Source: Parapristionchus giblindavisi (Eukaryota > Nematoda > Chromadorea > Rhabditida > Diplogasteridae). From it: 64,000 bases of DNA. The DNA is taken from positions 310,001 to 374,000 of the forward strand of contig CALSFV010000312.1 of assembly GCA_943737045.1 (NCBI GenBank), written 5' to 3'. Under the pieces are notes generated by a model. It was given only the letters and a program-made list of their open reading frames with translations, was not told the DNA's origin and did not search any database. Below, piece after piece: positions 24,401-32,697 of this stretch. Every line of letters begins with the position of its first letter. The first letter of the stretch is position 1. Position numbers and translations under genes: made by a program.

Positions 24401-26175
24401 TTTATTACAGATCGTGGACAGACTAAAGGTGCGGGACGCCCTTTACGGTGGTCGCGTGGAAGTGATGAGAACATATCTAAAGAAGACAGCGGAGAAGTCC
24501 ATCCGATATTATGATATAGTTAGTCTATATCCGGCAGTAATGGCGTTGAGGTAACATGAGATTATTAGACTATCATGATTCAAATGTTATCGCTACAGAG
24601 CGTATCCTCTTGGCCAGCCAGAGGTCGTTATTGAGCCAGAGCTGCCAATAACAGACAACAACAGACTACCCTGGAGAGGATTGATCAAAGTGCGGGTTCT
24701 GCCTCCGACGAATCTCCCACTTGCAGTGCTGCCATTCCCATTCGAAGGAGGACTCTTCTTCCCTCTTTGCGCAAAATGCGCCAGGGAACAGTACGTTATT
24801 TTGTCCACGTTTTTTCCTACAAAACAATACATTTTTCAGTTGTCCAGAGTGCAATCACACAGATGATGAGCGGTCGTGGGTTGGAACCTTTACCACGATT
24901 GAGGTAGAGGAAGCGCTGGCAGAGGGATACAAGATTGTAAAGTATGTTGATATTATTTTTTTAAAGATGTCAATTTCTTCTTCTCAGAGTGCACGAGGTA
25001 TGGAGCTGGAGTGAATGGAGTGAGGATCTCTACAAGCCCTACTTTAAGACCTTTATGAAGATGAAGGTAGGTGTGCAAAAATATCGAACAGTAAACATTG
25101 AATAGTTTAGTACGCGGCTAGCGGGTGGCCTGCCGGAGTTGTTACGGATGCGGATAAGGCCGCGTACTGTCGTAAAGTAGGACTCAAATTAGGGTTCACT
25201 CTTACCCCTGATGAGGTTGCTCCATCGGCGGCTCGTCGTACCGTTGCCAAGCTGTGTAACAACTCGGCATGGGGTATGTGAACACTCATTTGCACCATTT
25301 CAGAAAATCACTACTTTCAGGTAAATTGGCTCAGAAGATTGATCGTCTGTCACACGAGATTATCGACACGGGAGATCTTACTTTGCTTCTGGGCGATAGC
25401 TCAAAGGTGGTTACCGATACCGTGCCCATCCAAAATTCAATGTTACACATCATCTCCTCTCGCCAACGTGTGGAAACCATTCGAGCTAGCCGGTAAGATA
25501 GAAAATCATATATATATTTTCAAATATCTACTTTTAATCTAGATACTCTGCCGTACACCATGCAGCGTTCGTAACCAGCTACGCCCGAGTCCTTATCCGA
25601 AGGATTGTCAAGAGAGCTGGAGAGGGAGCGGCCTACATGGACACGGTATGTGTTTGTGAAAAAAAGTGTCAATAAATTTGTTTTCGTTCATAGGATTCGG
25701 TAGTGTTCGAGATGGACACGAACGGTCCTGACCCTATGGCCGACATATTGACAGACGAGCTTGGAGATCTGAGTGATGAGGTTAAGGAGGGATGGGAGAT
25801 TGATGAGTGCGTATTTGCCGGATGTAAGTGTATGCCGTTTGAAAAATGCCAATCATGTGTTTGATCACAGGCAAGAATTATTCGATGAGACTGGTGAACC
25901 CGACGACGCTCGAGGTCGATCTCAAGCAGGCAATACGCGGTGTACGACGTGATAAGGAGGTCTCCGATCTTCTCACACACGAACGTGTTTGTGATATGGT
26001 GTTGAAGCAGGCGCCAAGCCAGTTGGTCATCGAGCGCCCCCAACTTCGTAGGGAAATTGGGCGCGTTTACTCTACGACCGGCACCTGGTGCTATAAACCG
26101 GTTTCACGGAAGAGGGTAAACGAAGGAGAAGGGGAGGTCATGATCAAGAGACCTCATGGATACCGTCCTCATTAA
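21478..26175 (+). CDS. polB: Polinton protein-primed family B DNA polymerase, ~24 exons
   Basis: Replicates the element from its termini. About 24 exons with introns of roughly 45-60 nt join to some 1,200 codons, all with GT/AG sites. Order of motifs: DAMALMRACLFGK and QRNDTEELAYRLR near the start; a Cys/His-rich zinc region (KYFCNYCLK, CDAC, CKDC, ~22,120-22,600); Exo I FYDIES (~22,680); Exo II HNAARYDTHIV (~23,115); Exo III-like DVVILLKGCLRFR; polymerase motif A YYDIVSLYP (~24,510); motif B KLCNNSAWGK (split by an intron, ~25,250); motif C YMDTDSVVF (split at ~25,650). The catalytic Asp of motifs A and C and the exonuclease acids are present, and no stop or frameshift was met. The C-terminus ends IKRPHGYRPH. 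Intron density contrasts with the intronless capsid genes. Confidence 0.93.
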
Positions 26176-26179
26176 TAAC

Positions 26180-27013
26180 ATGTACCCCCGTGTTGTATTG
26201 TTGTTTTTATTGTTTTCTCTTGTAAATGCATATCAATTTATTAATTCATCCGGTGCATATAAAATTTATTCTAAATGGCCTTTTCGTGGTTCTGGTTGTG
26301 CACTATCATCAGCATCTGAAGTGGTCACCTTTAACCAGAATAAAGACACGTTGGATGTGTCGTTTAATGGACAAAATATCACACGTCTTCCCGAGATTGT
26401 ACATCACTTGGAGGTTTTAAGTACCACTGAATTGATTTATAAGACAGCTAATGGGCAACTTTTTCATCATCATACTGATAACCCCTATCACGATCTACTA
26501 CTCGCACACAATGTGTCTTGTTTTGCTTTTGATAGATTTAATCTCGATCTACACTGGATCAATACTGATGGAGAGCGATTCCTCTCCGGCGTCCCTAACC
26601 CGTCGACAACACGTCAAAAGTGTGCAAGAATGGAGGCGGCAGATGGAGTTGTCATTGTGTTAGACTCTCGTGGCCATCTCTTCATTGATGGTCACATGTT
26701 TGCCGAGCATCAGAGCTCAATTCCGTTCATGGCATTTAGAGGCGGGGGTTTTACACAATTAATTAAGTGGGCGGGGCAAGAGGAGGAGTCGCCCATCCTC
26801 CTCCTCATAGCAGGGGCGTTTCTCTCATTCTCAGCATTAGTATACCATGTGGCAACCAGAAGAACTAGTGATGAGTCCCGAACAGGACGAGAACTCGAGC
26901 CCTCAGCGAGACGAGAACAGCTCGCTAATGAGACTACTCGAGGAGACCATGAGGCCGAACGACCGTCCACCACTTCGGGAGGTTTGTCGTTACATTTGTG
27001 GCTTTTGAGGTAG
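26180..27013 (+). CDS. Candidate type I membrane glycoprotein
   Basis: Unknown product, about 277 aa. I prefer the ATG at 26,180 (MYPRVVLLFLLFSLVNA) over 26,156, because it begins an ideal signal peptide and the earlier ATG lies inside the polymerase end. The ectodomain (~195 aa) has three N-glycosylation sequons (NSS, NIT, NVS) and few cysteines. A membrane span (SPILLLIAGAFLSFSALVYHV, near residue 215) is followed by a charged Arg/Glu tail. The frame ends at 27,011-27,013. If the 50-nt intron 26,982-27,031 is removed, this frame ends instead DSAQRV. Position directly after PolB and absence from the standard Polinton set suggest an accessory surface protein. It is too short for a gB-like class III fusogen. 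Function is inferred from topology only. Confidence 0.65.
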   Translation: MYPRVVLLFLLFSLVNAYQFINSSGAYKIYSKWPFRGSGCALSSASEVVTFNQNKDTLDVSFNGQNITRLPEIVHHLEVLSTTELIYKTANGQLFHHHTDNPYHDLLLAHNVSCFAFDRFNLDLHWINTDGERFLSGVPNPSTTRQKCARMEAADGVVIVLDSRGHLFIDGHMFAEHQSSIPFMAFRGGGFTQLIKWAGQEEESPILLLIAGAFLSFSALVYHVATRRTSDESRTGRELEPSARREQLANETTRGDHEAERPSTTSGGLSLHLWLLR

Positions 27014-27199
27014 TATATCGTTTTTTTTCAGATTCAGCTCAACGAGTTTGATGTGGAGGGATCAAGAATGTTGATCGCGGCAAGCGATAGAGTGGTCGCC
27101 GCGGGGGTTGAGCTTCAGAGAGCTCAGGCATATGAGCAAGCTGTCCAAGTTTATATTGATGCATTGTATGTAAATGGATTATCCACGAGACCGAGATAA
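26847..27199 (+). CDS. Spliced 100-aa gene overlapping the glycoprotein tail in another frame
   Basis: Two exons, 26,847-26,981 and 27,032-27,199, joined in phase 0 across a 50-nt intron (GTTTGTC...TTTTTTTTCAG). They encode 100 aa starting MWQPEELVMSPEQ and ending STRPR. Exon 1 lies entirely within the glycoprotein frame but is read in a different frame; exon 2 runs almost to the ATPase gene on the other strand. The second half (MLIAASDRVVAAGVELQRAQAYEQAVQVYI) is predicted to be an amphipathic helix. No family recognised. Exon 2 is a 56-codon open frame with no other explanation, which is the best support. Confidence 0.5.
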
Positions 27200-27208
27200 A
27201 TATATATT

Positions 27209-27865
27209 TTATCGTGGCATATAAACCTTTGTAATGTTAAACACATCAGTACACAATCTAAAATGGGATTGATCTTCTCGAGGGTGGGCTGTAATTATAA
27301 TGTATCCAAAGTTGGCTGTAGTTGCATCGTTGAATGCAGCCATAAAATATTTGAGTTGTCCAGGGAAAAGTTGTTTTCCTAGATTTACAATGTTTAGTTT
27401 ATCGGCAAGTGCCTTGAATAGACAAATGTAGTGACAATTGTTTCGAATAACTCGGGGTATCTCGAATAGTGATTGGGCTAGTAGGAGGAATGAAATGTTG
27501 CAATGATGCGACACCTTTGTCCACAACTCGGTTATCATGTCCTTGTTGGAGATTGATTCGAGCATTAGATCATCGAGTACCACAAGTCGGTGTGCGCCAT
27601 CTGCACTAATGTGCTTGAGTGTTTCGATATCGGGCAGACCCACGATCGTTTGAAGTCGGGTGCCACCGCTGTTTGATTCCTGAGGGAGGTTGACGGCTGT
27701 AATTCCGTGGTGCCAGAAGATGGTGTGAACGGGTTGATCAAAGAGATGTAGGTTTCCCAGTAACCTCAGAACCCATGTGGTTTTGCCACTCTGCGATGCG
27801 CCAACCACAATACCATTAAACGGGGTACGGAAACGGAACGGACCGCTCATCAGCGGGCGAGACAT
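27209..27865 (-). CDS. Polinton genome-packaging ATPase (FtsK/A32-like)
   Basis: Drives DNA into the procapsid. 218 aa from MSRPLMSGPFRF; this start lies 2 nt after the stop of the upstream penton frame, and a longer in-frame start would overlap it. Walker A GASQSGKTT lies near residue 25, Walker B LVVLDDLM near residue 95, followed by the sensor-like SFLLLAQSLFE. Length and compactness fit Polinton ATPases. It is intronless and likely co-transcribed with the minor capsid gene. Confidence 0.9.
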   Translation of the reverse strand: MSRPLMSGPFRFRTPFNGIVVGASQSGKTTWVLRLLGNLHLFDQPVHTIFWHHGITAVNLPQESNSGGTRLQTIVGLPDIETLKHISADGAHRLVVLDDLMLESISNKDMITELWTKVSHHCNISFLLLAQSLFEIPRVIRNNCHYICLFKALADKLNIVNLGKQLFPGQLKYFMAAFNDATTANFGYIIITAHPREDQSHFRLCTDVFNITKVYMPR

Positions 27866-27867
27866 TG

Positions 27868-29370
27868 TTAAATGAGTTTTCGTAGATGCAATACAACGCA
27901 AATGTAGCCATTAATTATGACTGGACGTCCCAATGAGTCCATTATTTGAATATGTATAGAGTCGACGTATTCAGAGCGAATGCCTACGTAACGAATTTGC
28001 TGAAAGTCTCTTGCTATCGTAGTGCTAGCGTTGAGGTATGGTATAACACGTAGTAGATTGGTCTTTTGTGTTCCACACACCGAGAAGGTACATAGATCAG
28101 AGTATACATAGAGCAGATTCTTCCCATTGGTACAGTCTGGGGCGTTAGAAGCTAGTAATGAATCAAATATGATAAAGTTGTCACCATTATCCTGGTTCGG
28201 GGAAAAGCCGCACATGTATGCAATATCTAGGTGCATTTGTAAACTTTTCACAGTATGATCAAAATTAACGTAAATACGACCGTATTGTACATCGTAACTA
28301 AACACTACACATTCATTGAGGGCAGTTTGTACAGGAGCAGAATACACTCCATCAGGTAGTGCATCAGTTCGACCTATCAAAAGCACATTTCTCGCCTTAT
28401 CTAGCGACTCTTTAGATTTCTCGGTAGTTGCTTTAGCCTTTTCTGATGGTGGTTTTACAGCGGGTTTCTCGGTAGCCGCTTTAGGTTTCTCCGTCGTCGT
28501 TGTAGCCTTTTCTGGTGGTTTTACAGCGGGTTTCTCGGTAGCCGCTTTAGGTTTCTCCGTCGTCGTTGTAGCCTTTTCTGGTGGTTTTACAGCGGGTTTC
28601 TCGGTAGCCGCTTTAGGTTTCTCCGTCGTCGATGCAGCCTTTTCTGATGGTTTTACTGCGGGTTTCTCGGTAGACGCTTTAGGCTTTTCTGATGGAGTTT
28701 TTACAGCGGGTTTCGCGGTGGCCGTTTTAGGTTTCTCCGTCGTCGTTGTAGCCTTTTCTGATGGTTCTACAGCGGGTTTCGCGGTGGCCGTTTTAGGTTT
28801 CTCTGCAGGCTTTTCCGTCGATGCAGCCTTTTCTGATGGTTTTACTGCGGGTTTCTCGGTAGACGCTTTAGGCTTTTCTGATGGAGTTTTTACAGCGGGT
28901 TTCTCTGCTGTTGGTTGGACAGCCTCAACTACTGGTTCGTTCACAGCTATTGGTTCAGTAGCTGTCACTTCCCTTACTGTCTCATACATTTCCTGGGGAT
29001 TATTTTCAGCCACTCTCAGTTCCACAACAGAGCGCTTTGCCCTGCCCGTTGCAGGTTCATGTGCATGTCTCTTTAAACGGTTTTTATCGCTTTTCACTAC
29101 AGAATTGAGCGCATTTACCAGTGCATGAGGGGTACTGTAAGTGCCTATAGGTAGCGTACATTTCAAAGGGGCCGATTTATCGTTAAATTCGACAGTGAAC
29201 TCTAATGGTTCGGGGACTGTTAGAATCTCTCCAGATATTAAAATTTCATGAAGGCCCACCACCCAATCTTTTCGAAATATTAACGGTTCAGGTAATCGTG
29301 TCTTAAAGTCGCCTGGTCTATTACCCTCACCAGCCACATTACTGGGCAGATTGATAAAAAAGTCGACCAT
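27868..29370 (-). CDS. Penton-like minor capsid protein with long internal repeat
   Basis: Single-jelly-roll minor capsid (penton) protein, 500 aa. The N-terminal block (MVDFFINLPSNV, then LPEPLIFRKDWVVGLHEI) and the C-terminal block (LLYVYSDLCTF, NLLRVIPYLN, IHIQIMDSLGRPV, VVLHLRK) are the two conserved ends of Polinton pentons. Between them, about residues 155-325, lies a Lys/Pro/Ala/Glu-rich repeat built of EKPAVKPSEKA/EKPKAATEK units. Usual family members are much shorter because they lack this. The repeat is in frame and lacks stops. It precedes the ATPase gene by 2 nt. A reading on the opposite strand (28,316-29,128) is only its shadow. Confidence 0.88.
   Translation of the reverse strand: MVDFFINLPSNVAGEGNRPGDFKTRLPEPLIFRKDWVVGLHEILISGEILTVPEPLEFTVEFNDKSAPLKCTLPIGTYSTPHALVNALNSVVKSDKNRLKRHAHEPATGRAKRSVVELRVAENNPQEMYETVREVTATEPIAVNEPVVEAVQPTAEKPAVKTPSEKPKASTEKPAVKPSEKAASTEKPAEKPKTATAKPAVEPSEKATTTTEKPKTATAKPAVKTPSEKPKASTEKPAVKPSEKAASTTEKPKAATEKPAVKPPEKATTTTEKPKAATEKPAVKPPEKATTTTEKPKAATEKPAVKPPSEKAKATTEKSKESLDKARNVLLIGRTDALPDGVYSAPVQTALNECVVFSYDVQYGRIYVNFDHTVKSLQMHLDIAYMCGFSPNQDNGDNFIIFDSLLASNAPDCTNGKNLLYVYSDLCTFSVCGTQKTNLLRVIPYLNASTTIARDFQQIRYVGIRSEYVDSIHIQIMDSLGRPVIINGYICVVLHLRKLI
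28415..28910. repeat. Coding tandem repeat inside the penton gene
   Basis: About seven 57-69 bp units with cores such as TTTACAGCGGGTTTCTCGG and TTTCTCCGTCGTCGTTGTAG. Three adjacent units (28,440-28,640) are nearly identical, indicating recent expansion. Confidence 0.85.
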
Positions 29371-29448
29371 TCAGGTCCAAGTATTAGTGTTAAAGTGATC
29401 ATTCATCACCATCCTAACTCTACTGAGCGGTTGAATATTTTTAAAAAC

Positions 29449-29850
29449 ATGTCTAGACACATTTATGATCATACAAAAGAGAACTGGTCAGAATTGTTTG
29501 CCAGGAGTCAATCTGGCCGTGGATCATCATCACATATATCTCATTTCACTGGTATCCGTCCACAACATGGAGCGGGTATCGGTGGTGTGCTAAGATCACT
29601 CTTTAGAATGCTTCCAACATTTTTTTCAAGTCCTGTAGGACAAAATTTAGTCGACATGGGTGCAAATGTCGTTAAAGATGTCACGAGTGGTGCCAGCCTC
29701 AAGGATAGTTTAAAGAGCGAGGCTCGGAAAACTGTTCGAAATCTAACGGGGGTGGGAAAGAGGGGGCGGGGTTCTAAAGTTATTGGTTTTATACGAAATC
29801 ATGCCACGCCCACTTCTAAGAGAGTGATGCGTCGAGCATTCATTCACTAG
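29449..29850 (+). CDS. PX-like small basic virion core protein
   Basis: 133 aa from MSRHIYDHTKEN (a longer in-frame start exists at 29,395). A Gly-rich hydrophobic stretch (GAGIGGVLRSLFRMLPTFF) is followed by VGQNLVDMGANVVKDVTSGASLKDSLK and a very basic tail (KRGRGSK, TSKRVMRRAF). This matches the layout of the Polinton PX / adenovirus core-type protein that sits beside the capsid genes. It is divergent from the penton gene (start codons 78 bp apart), so one promoter may serve both. Confidence 0.7.
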   Translation: MSRHIYDHTKENWSELFARSQSGRGSSSHISHFTGIRPQHGAGIGGVLRSLFRMLPTFFSSPVGQNLVDMGANVVKDVTSGASLKDSLKSEARKTVRNLTGVGKRGRGSKVIGFIRNHATPTSKRVMRRAFIH

Positions 29851-29865
29851 TCCATCCGTGTAGCG

Positions 29866-30253
29866 ATGACGTCTCTTCTCGACTACATTCATAGACATGT
29901 GCCCTTCTGGTCTACCCTACCCCCCCATCATCGACTTGTTGCGCTACATGGACTACTTCATCGAATCAATATTGGTGTAGAGGGAGCATCGAGGTATGGT
30001 TGATGGTTGTATCCTGTTGCTGATGATGCCTTTTTGAAGATTTCTCGATGACGGTGGCACCGAAATACCCCCTCTACACGACGTACACGTCTCGCTGGAC
30101 ACCCATCAGACGATCATCAGAACACGACGTGGTTGGACAACCGTGCTGGAGCACGCCACCAATAGATTGGGTTACCGCCCCAACACCCAGCTCCCCCTCA
30201 TAGTTAGCCGTGGAGGTTCCCTCCATGTAATTGAGTCACTTGTTGTCTTGTAA
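29866..30253 (+). CDS. Spliced 113-aa Polinton protein, unknown
   Basis: Exons 29,866-29,993 and 30,040-30,253 join (GTATGG...TTTTTGAAG, 46-nt intron) into 113 aa starting MTSLLDYIHRHVPFW and ending VIESLVVL. No known domain, signal or membrane span seen. The start lies 15 nt after the PX-like stop. Its TAA overlaps an ATG (TAATG) that opens the capsid frame. Tight packing between two structural genes suggests a virion or assembly role, by context only. Confidence 0.55.
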
Positions 30254-30303
30254 TGATAAAGTATTCATTTATATTATTGTGTTCTGTGTTGAGCGGTTGC
30301 ATA

Positions 30304-31590
30304 ATGTTTAAAACTGAAACAGATAAAAGCACTTCAACAATACATCCTAGTTTAGATTTATTTTCATCTAATGGGACTGTCTGTGGTGTAGAGACCTCGA
30401 GATATACCGAGATCAGTTTGACCTCTGCTCCTGAGATCAAACCCTTCGAGTTTAGAATTCAAAATTCTAAAGCATTCCTGGATCTTCAGCGTAGTTATAT
30501 TCTCACGCGTTACAAGATTGTAGATGAGAACGGCGGGGATATCGCTGCTGCAAATGCTGCCGAAGTATACGCACCCGTTAATCTCTTTGGTTGTGCGCAA
30601 TTTAGGCAGATTCAAGTGTTTGTTAACGGTGTCTTGGTGTACGACAACGATAATTTTCCGTACCGTAGTATCCTGAGTGCACTATTGTCTTATAATAACG
30701 AGTACAAGTCTACGTTTCTACGTTTGGCTGGCTATACAAAGGAAGACGATCCAACAGATGCGGGAGACGAAGCGTACCTACAGAGGGCCGAGAGCTGTGA
30801 ACTATCAAAGGTTCTCGAGGCAATCACGCCGTTATGGTTTGAGCCGGCCACCCAGGGTAAGGCCATCCTACCCTATGTAGATCTGCGCATTCTCTGCTTC
30901 CCATCTACTGACCAATTCTTGGTAGATAGAAGATTGGGAGCTAAAAAGTATCGAGTAAAGATACAAAGTATGAGTCTCATGCTTCACGAATTACATGTAC
31001 ATGACTCTGTTGCGTTGGCTTTTGACAATCTTCTACGTCAACGTGGCTCCATCACCTATAGCTCTCTGAGCACTGCTGTTCGAACATTCTTCATACCTGC
31101 GGGCATAAAGGACTTTCCCTCTTTCAAGATTTTCAGCAATAACATTCCACGACGCATCTTTTTCACGATGGTATCCGCAGATGCCTTTAATGGAAACCAC
31201 ACCAATCCATTTGTGTTCAAACACCACAATCTACAAAATGTTCGCGTGGAAGCGGGTGGCGAAGTGATACCCTTTCACGATTTTGGATTGGACTATGAGA
31301 AGGGTCTATACGCAAAGGCATATCTCGCGCTTCAAGAAGCACTCTCGGTGGCTGGAACCGGCCATGCAAACGGCATTACTCCTGAGGATTTCGCCTCACA
31401 CGCCTGCGTTTACGCCTTCGACACGACCGGCGCCGAGACTGATCAATTTGCTCTACAACGCATCGGTGAGACGTCAATACGCCTGACTTTCTCTAAAGAC
31501 ACGCCAGCCGGCGGACTGTATGGAATTGTTTTAGGTGAAATGATTAGCAATCTGGAAATATCTGCAGATAGAACACCTCATGTATATTAA
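30304..31590 (+). CDS. Polinton major capsid protein (double jelly-roll)
   Basis: Hexon-type capsid protein, 428 aa from MFKTETDKS. Family marks are IHPSLDLFSSNGT followed by ETSRYTEISLTSAPEIKPFEFRI, DLQRSYILTRYKI, VNLFGCAQFRQIQVFVNG, and a C-terminal GLYGIVLGEMISNLEI. Length is typical. An in-frame ATG at 30,253 would add 17 residues, MIKYSFILLCSVLSGCI, which look like a hydrophobic leader; I prefer the internal start because the conserved part begins just after it. Intronless and without breaks. Confidence 0.9.
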   Translation: MFKTETDKSTSTIHPSLDLFSSNGTVCGVETSRYTEISLTSAPEIKPFEFRIQNSKAFLDLQRSYILTRYKIVDENGGDIAAANAAEVYAPVNLFGCAQFRQIQVFVNGVLVYDNDNFPYRSILSALLSYNNEYKSTFLRLAGYTKEDDPTDAGDEAYLQRAESCELSKVLEAITPLWFEPATQGKAILPYVDLRILCFPSTDQFLVDRRLGAKKYRVKIQSMSLMLHELHVHDSVALAFDNLLRQRGSITYSSLSTAVRTFFIPAGIKDFPSFKIFSNNIPRRIFFTMVSADAFNGNHTNPFVFKHHNLQNVRVEAGGEVIPFHDFGLDYEKGLYAKAYLALQEALSVAGTGHANGITPEDFASHACVYAFDTTGAETDQFALQRIGETSIRLTFSKDTPAGGLYGIVLGEMISNLEISADRTPHVY

Positions 31591-31610
31591 TTTGTAACGA
31601 TAAATGTATT

Positions 31611-32681
31611 TTATCCCTTGTTAAACATTACAACATCTTTGAGTGGGATCCATCTGTCAAACGAGGGGGGAAAACCGTGTAATCTTACACGTACAATAAC
31701 ACGACCCTTTTCGCGTTTTCTCGAAATTATTCGTTCAATCTTGTATGCACGATTGTCGCGTACTTTGCGCACTTCTTCACTGTAGAATCGTCCCTCGATG
31801 CTCTCTCCGTTCATGTCTTTAAGTTTAAAGTAGGGGGGTTTAACGCATGTTTTGACTTGATCTACGATAAAAATTTCATCCGACCAACTAGGTAGATAAC
31901 CCTTTTCAAACTCCTTTCGTGCCTTACTGATTCGAACAGTATCGCCAATGGCTATTGAGGTTTTGGACACATTGGCAGGTTGGCCTAGTCCCTCGTCGAT
32001 ATCACCATCGGATACGGAGGCTGGCGTCTGGCCTATGGAGCGGTTCTTTGAATTGTTGATTCCAGCAATGATCGGGTCCAGTGCATCGATCCAGCGGAAC
32101 GTATTCTTATGATGTAGATACTTGTACAGTCGGTGTTTCATTGTCTGAATGCCTCGTTCGGCCATGGCAGCCTTCATTTCAGACTTTGGGCTGTAGTGAT
32201 GCATGAATAATGATTTGAATAGTGCATTGGTTTTCGCATTATAAAACTCTTTACCCTGATCTGTTACAAATCTTGAACATAAATGCCCATTTCTCAAGTA
32301 TAACTTATTGAATAGCTTTACTAGTGCGTCATGCATATCGTTCGCACTCTTACTCTTAACCGGAATAGCGTAGAAAAAGCGCGAATAGCAATCTACAGCC
32401 AACAAACAATATGAGTACGAGTCGTTGTAACGCTTCCACTTTTGGAAATCGGCCAAATCGGCCTGTATCGTTTGCCCTACGCCTAACCCTCGAGTCTTTG
32501 ACCGTGGATAGTTTTGTCTATACTTTCTGAAAAGTGTATAAGACTCTTGATCTTCTAGAGCTTTGTCAATTTTTTCGATAGGCACTTTGGCTTTCGCCGC
32601 TATAGGCGCTGCCGATGTGAACGCTGTAGGCTCTTTAAGATCATAATAAAGTTTATGTATACGACTGTTCATAACATACAA
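31611..32681 (-). CDS. Polinton retroviral-type integrase with chromodomain
   Basis: Inserts the element's ends into the 6-bp target. 356 aa (possibly starting at the second Met, MNSR). The RNase-H-like core has the catalytic triad: Asp in QADLADF, Asp in FVTDQGKEF, and Glu in MAERGIQTM, with 33 residues between the last two. A C-terminal chromodomain-like block reads YKIERIISRKREKGRVIV...FDRWIPLKDVV. No N-terminal HHCC finger is visible, as usual in this family. The gene converges with the capsid gene, stops 20 bp apart. Confidence 0.93.
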   Translation of the reverse strand: MYVMNSRIHKLYYDLKEPTAFTSAAPIAAKAKVPIEKIDKALEDQESYTLFRKYRQNYPRSKTRGLGVGQTIQADLADFQKWKRYNDSYSYCLLAVDCYSRFFYAIPVKSKSANDMHDALVKLFNKLYLRNGHLCSRFVTDQGKEFYNAKTNALFKSLFMHHYSPKSEMKAAMAERGIQTMKHRLYKYLHHKNTFRWIDALDPIIAGINNSKNRSIGQTPASVSDGDIDEGLGQPANVSKTSIAIGDTVRISKARKEFEKGYLPSWSDEIFIVDQVKTCVKPPYFKLKDMNGESIEGRFYSEEVRKVRDNRAYKIERIISRKREKGRVIVRVRLHGFPPSFDRWIPLKDVVMFNKG

Positions 32682-32697
32682 TAAATGTGATAATGAG

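Noticed and set aside
26156..26180. Earlier start for the glycoprotein
   Set aside because: It would place eight polar residues before the signal peptide and lies within the polymerase's last codons; the ATG at 26,180 begins an ideal leader.
28316..29128. 270-codon plus-strand frame rich in GFS/AGFSV repeats
   Set aside because: It is the antisense reading of the penton gene's tandem repeat. The minus frame has conserved capsid ends on both sides.
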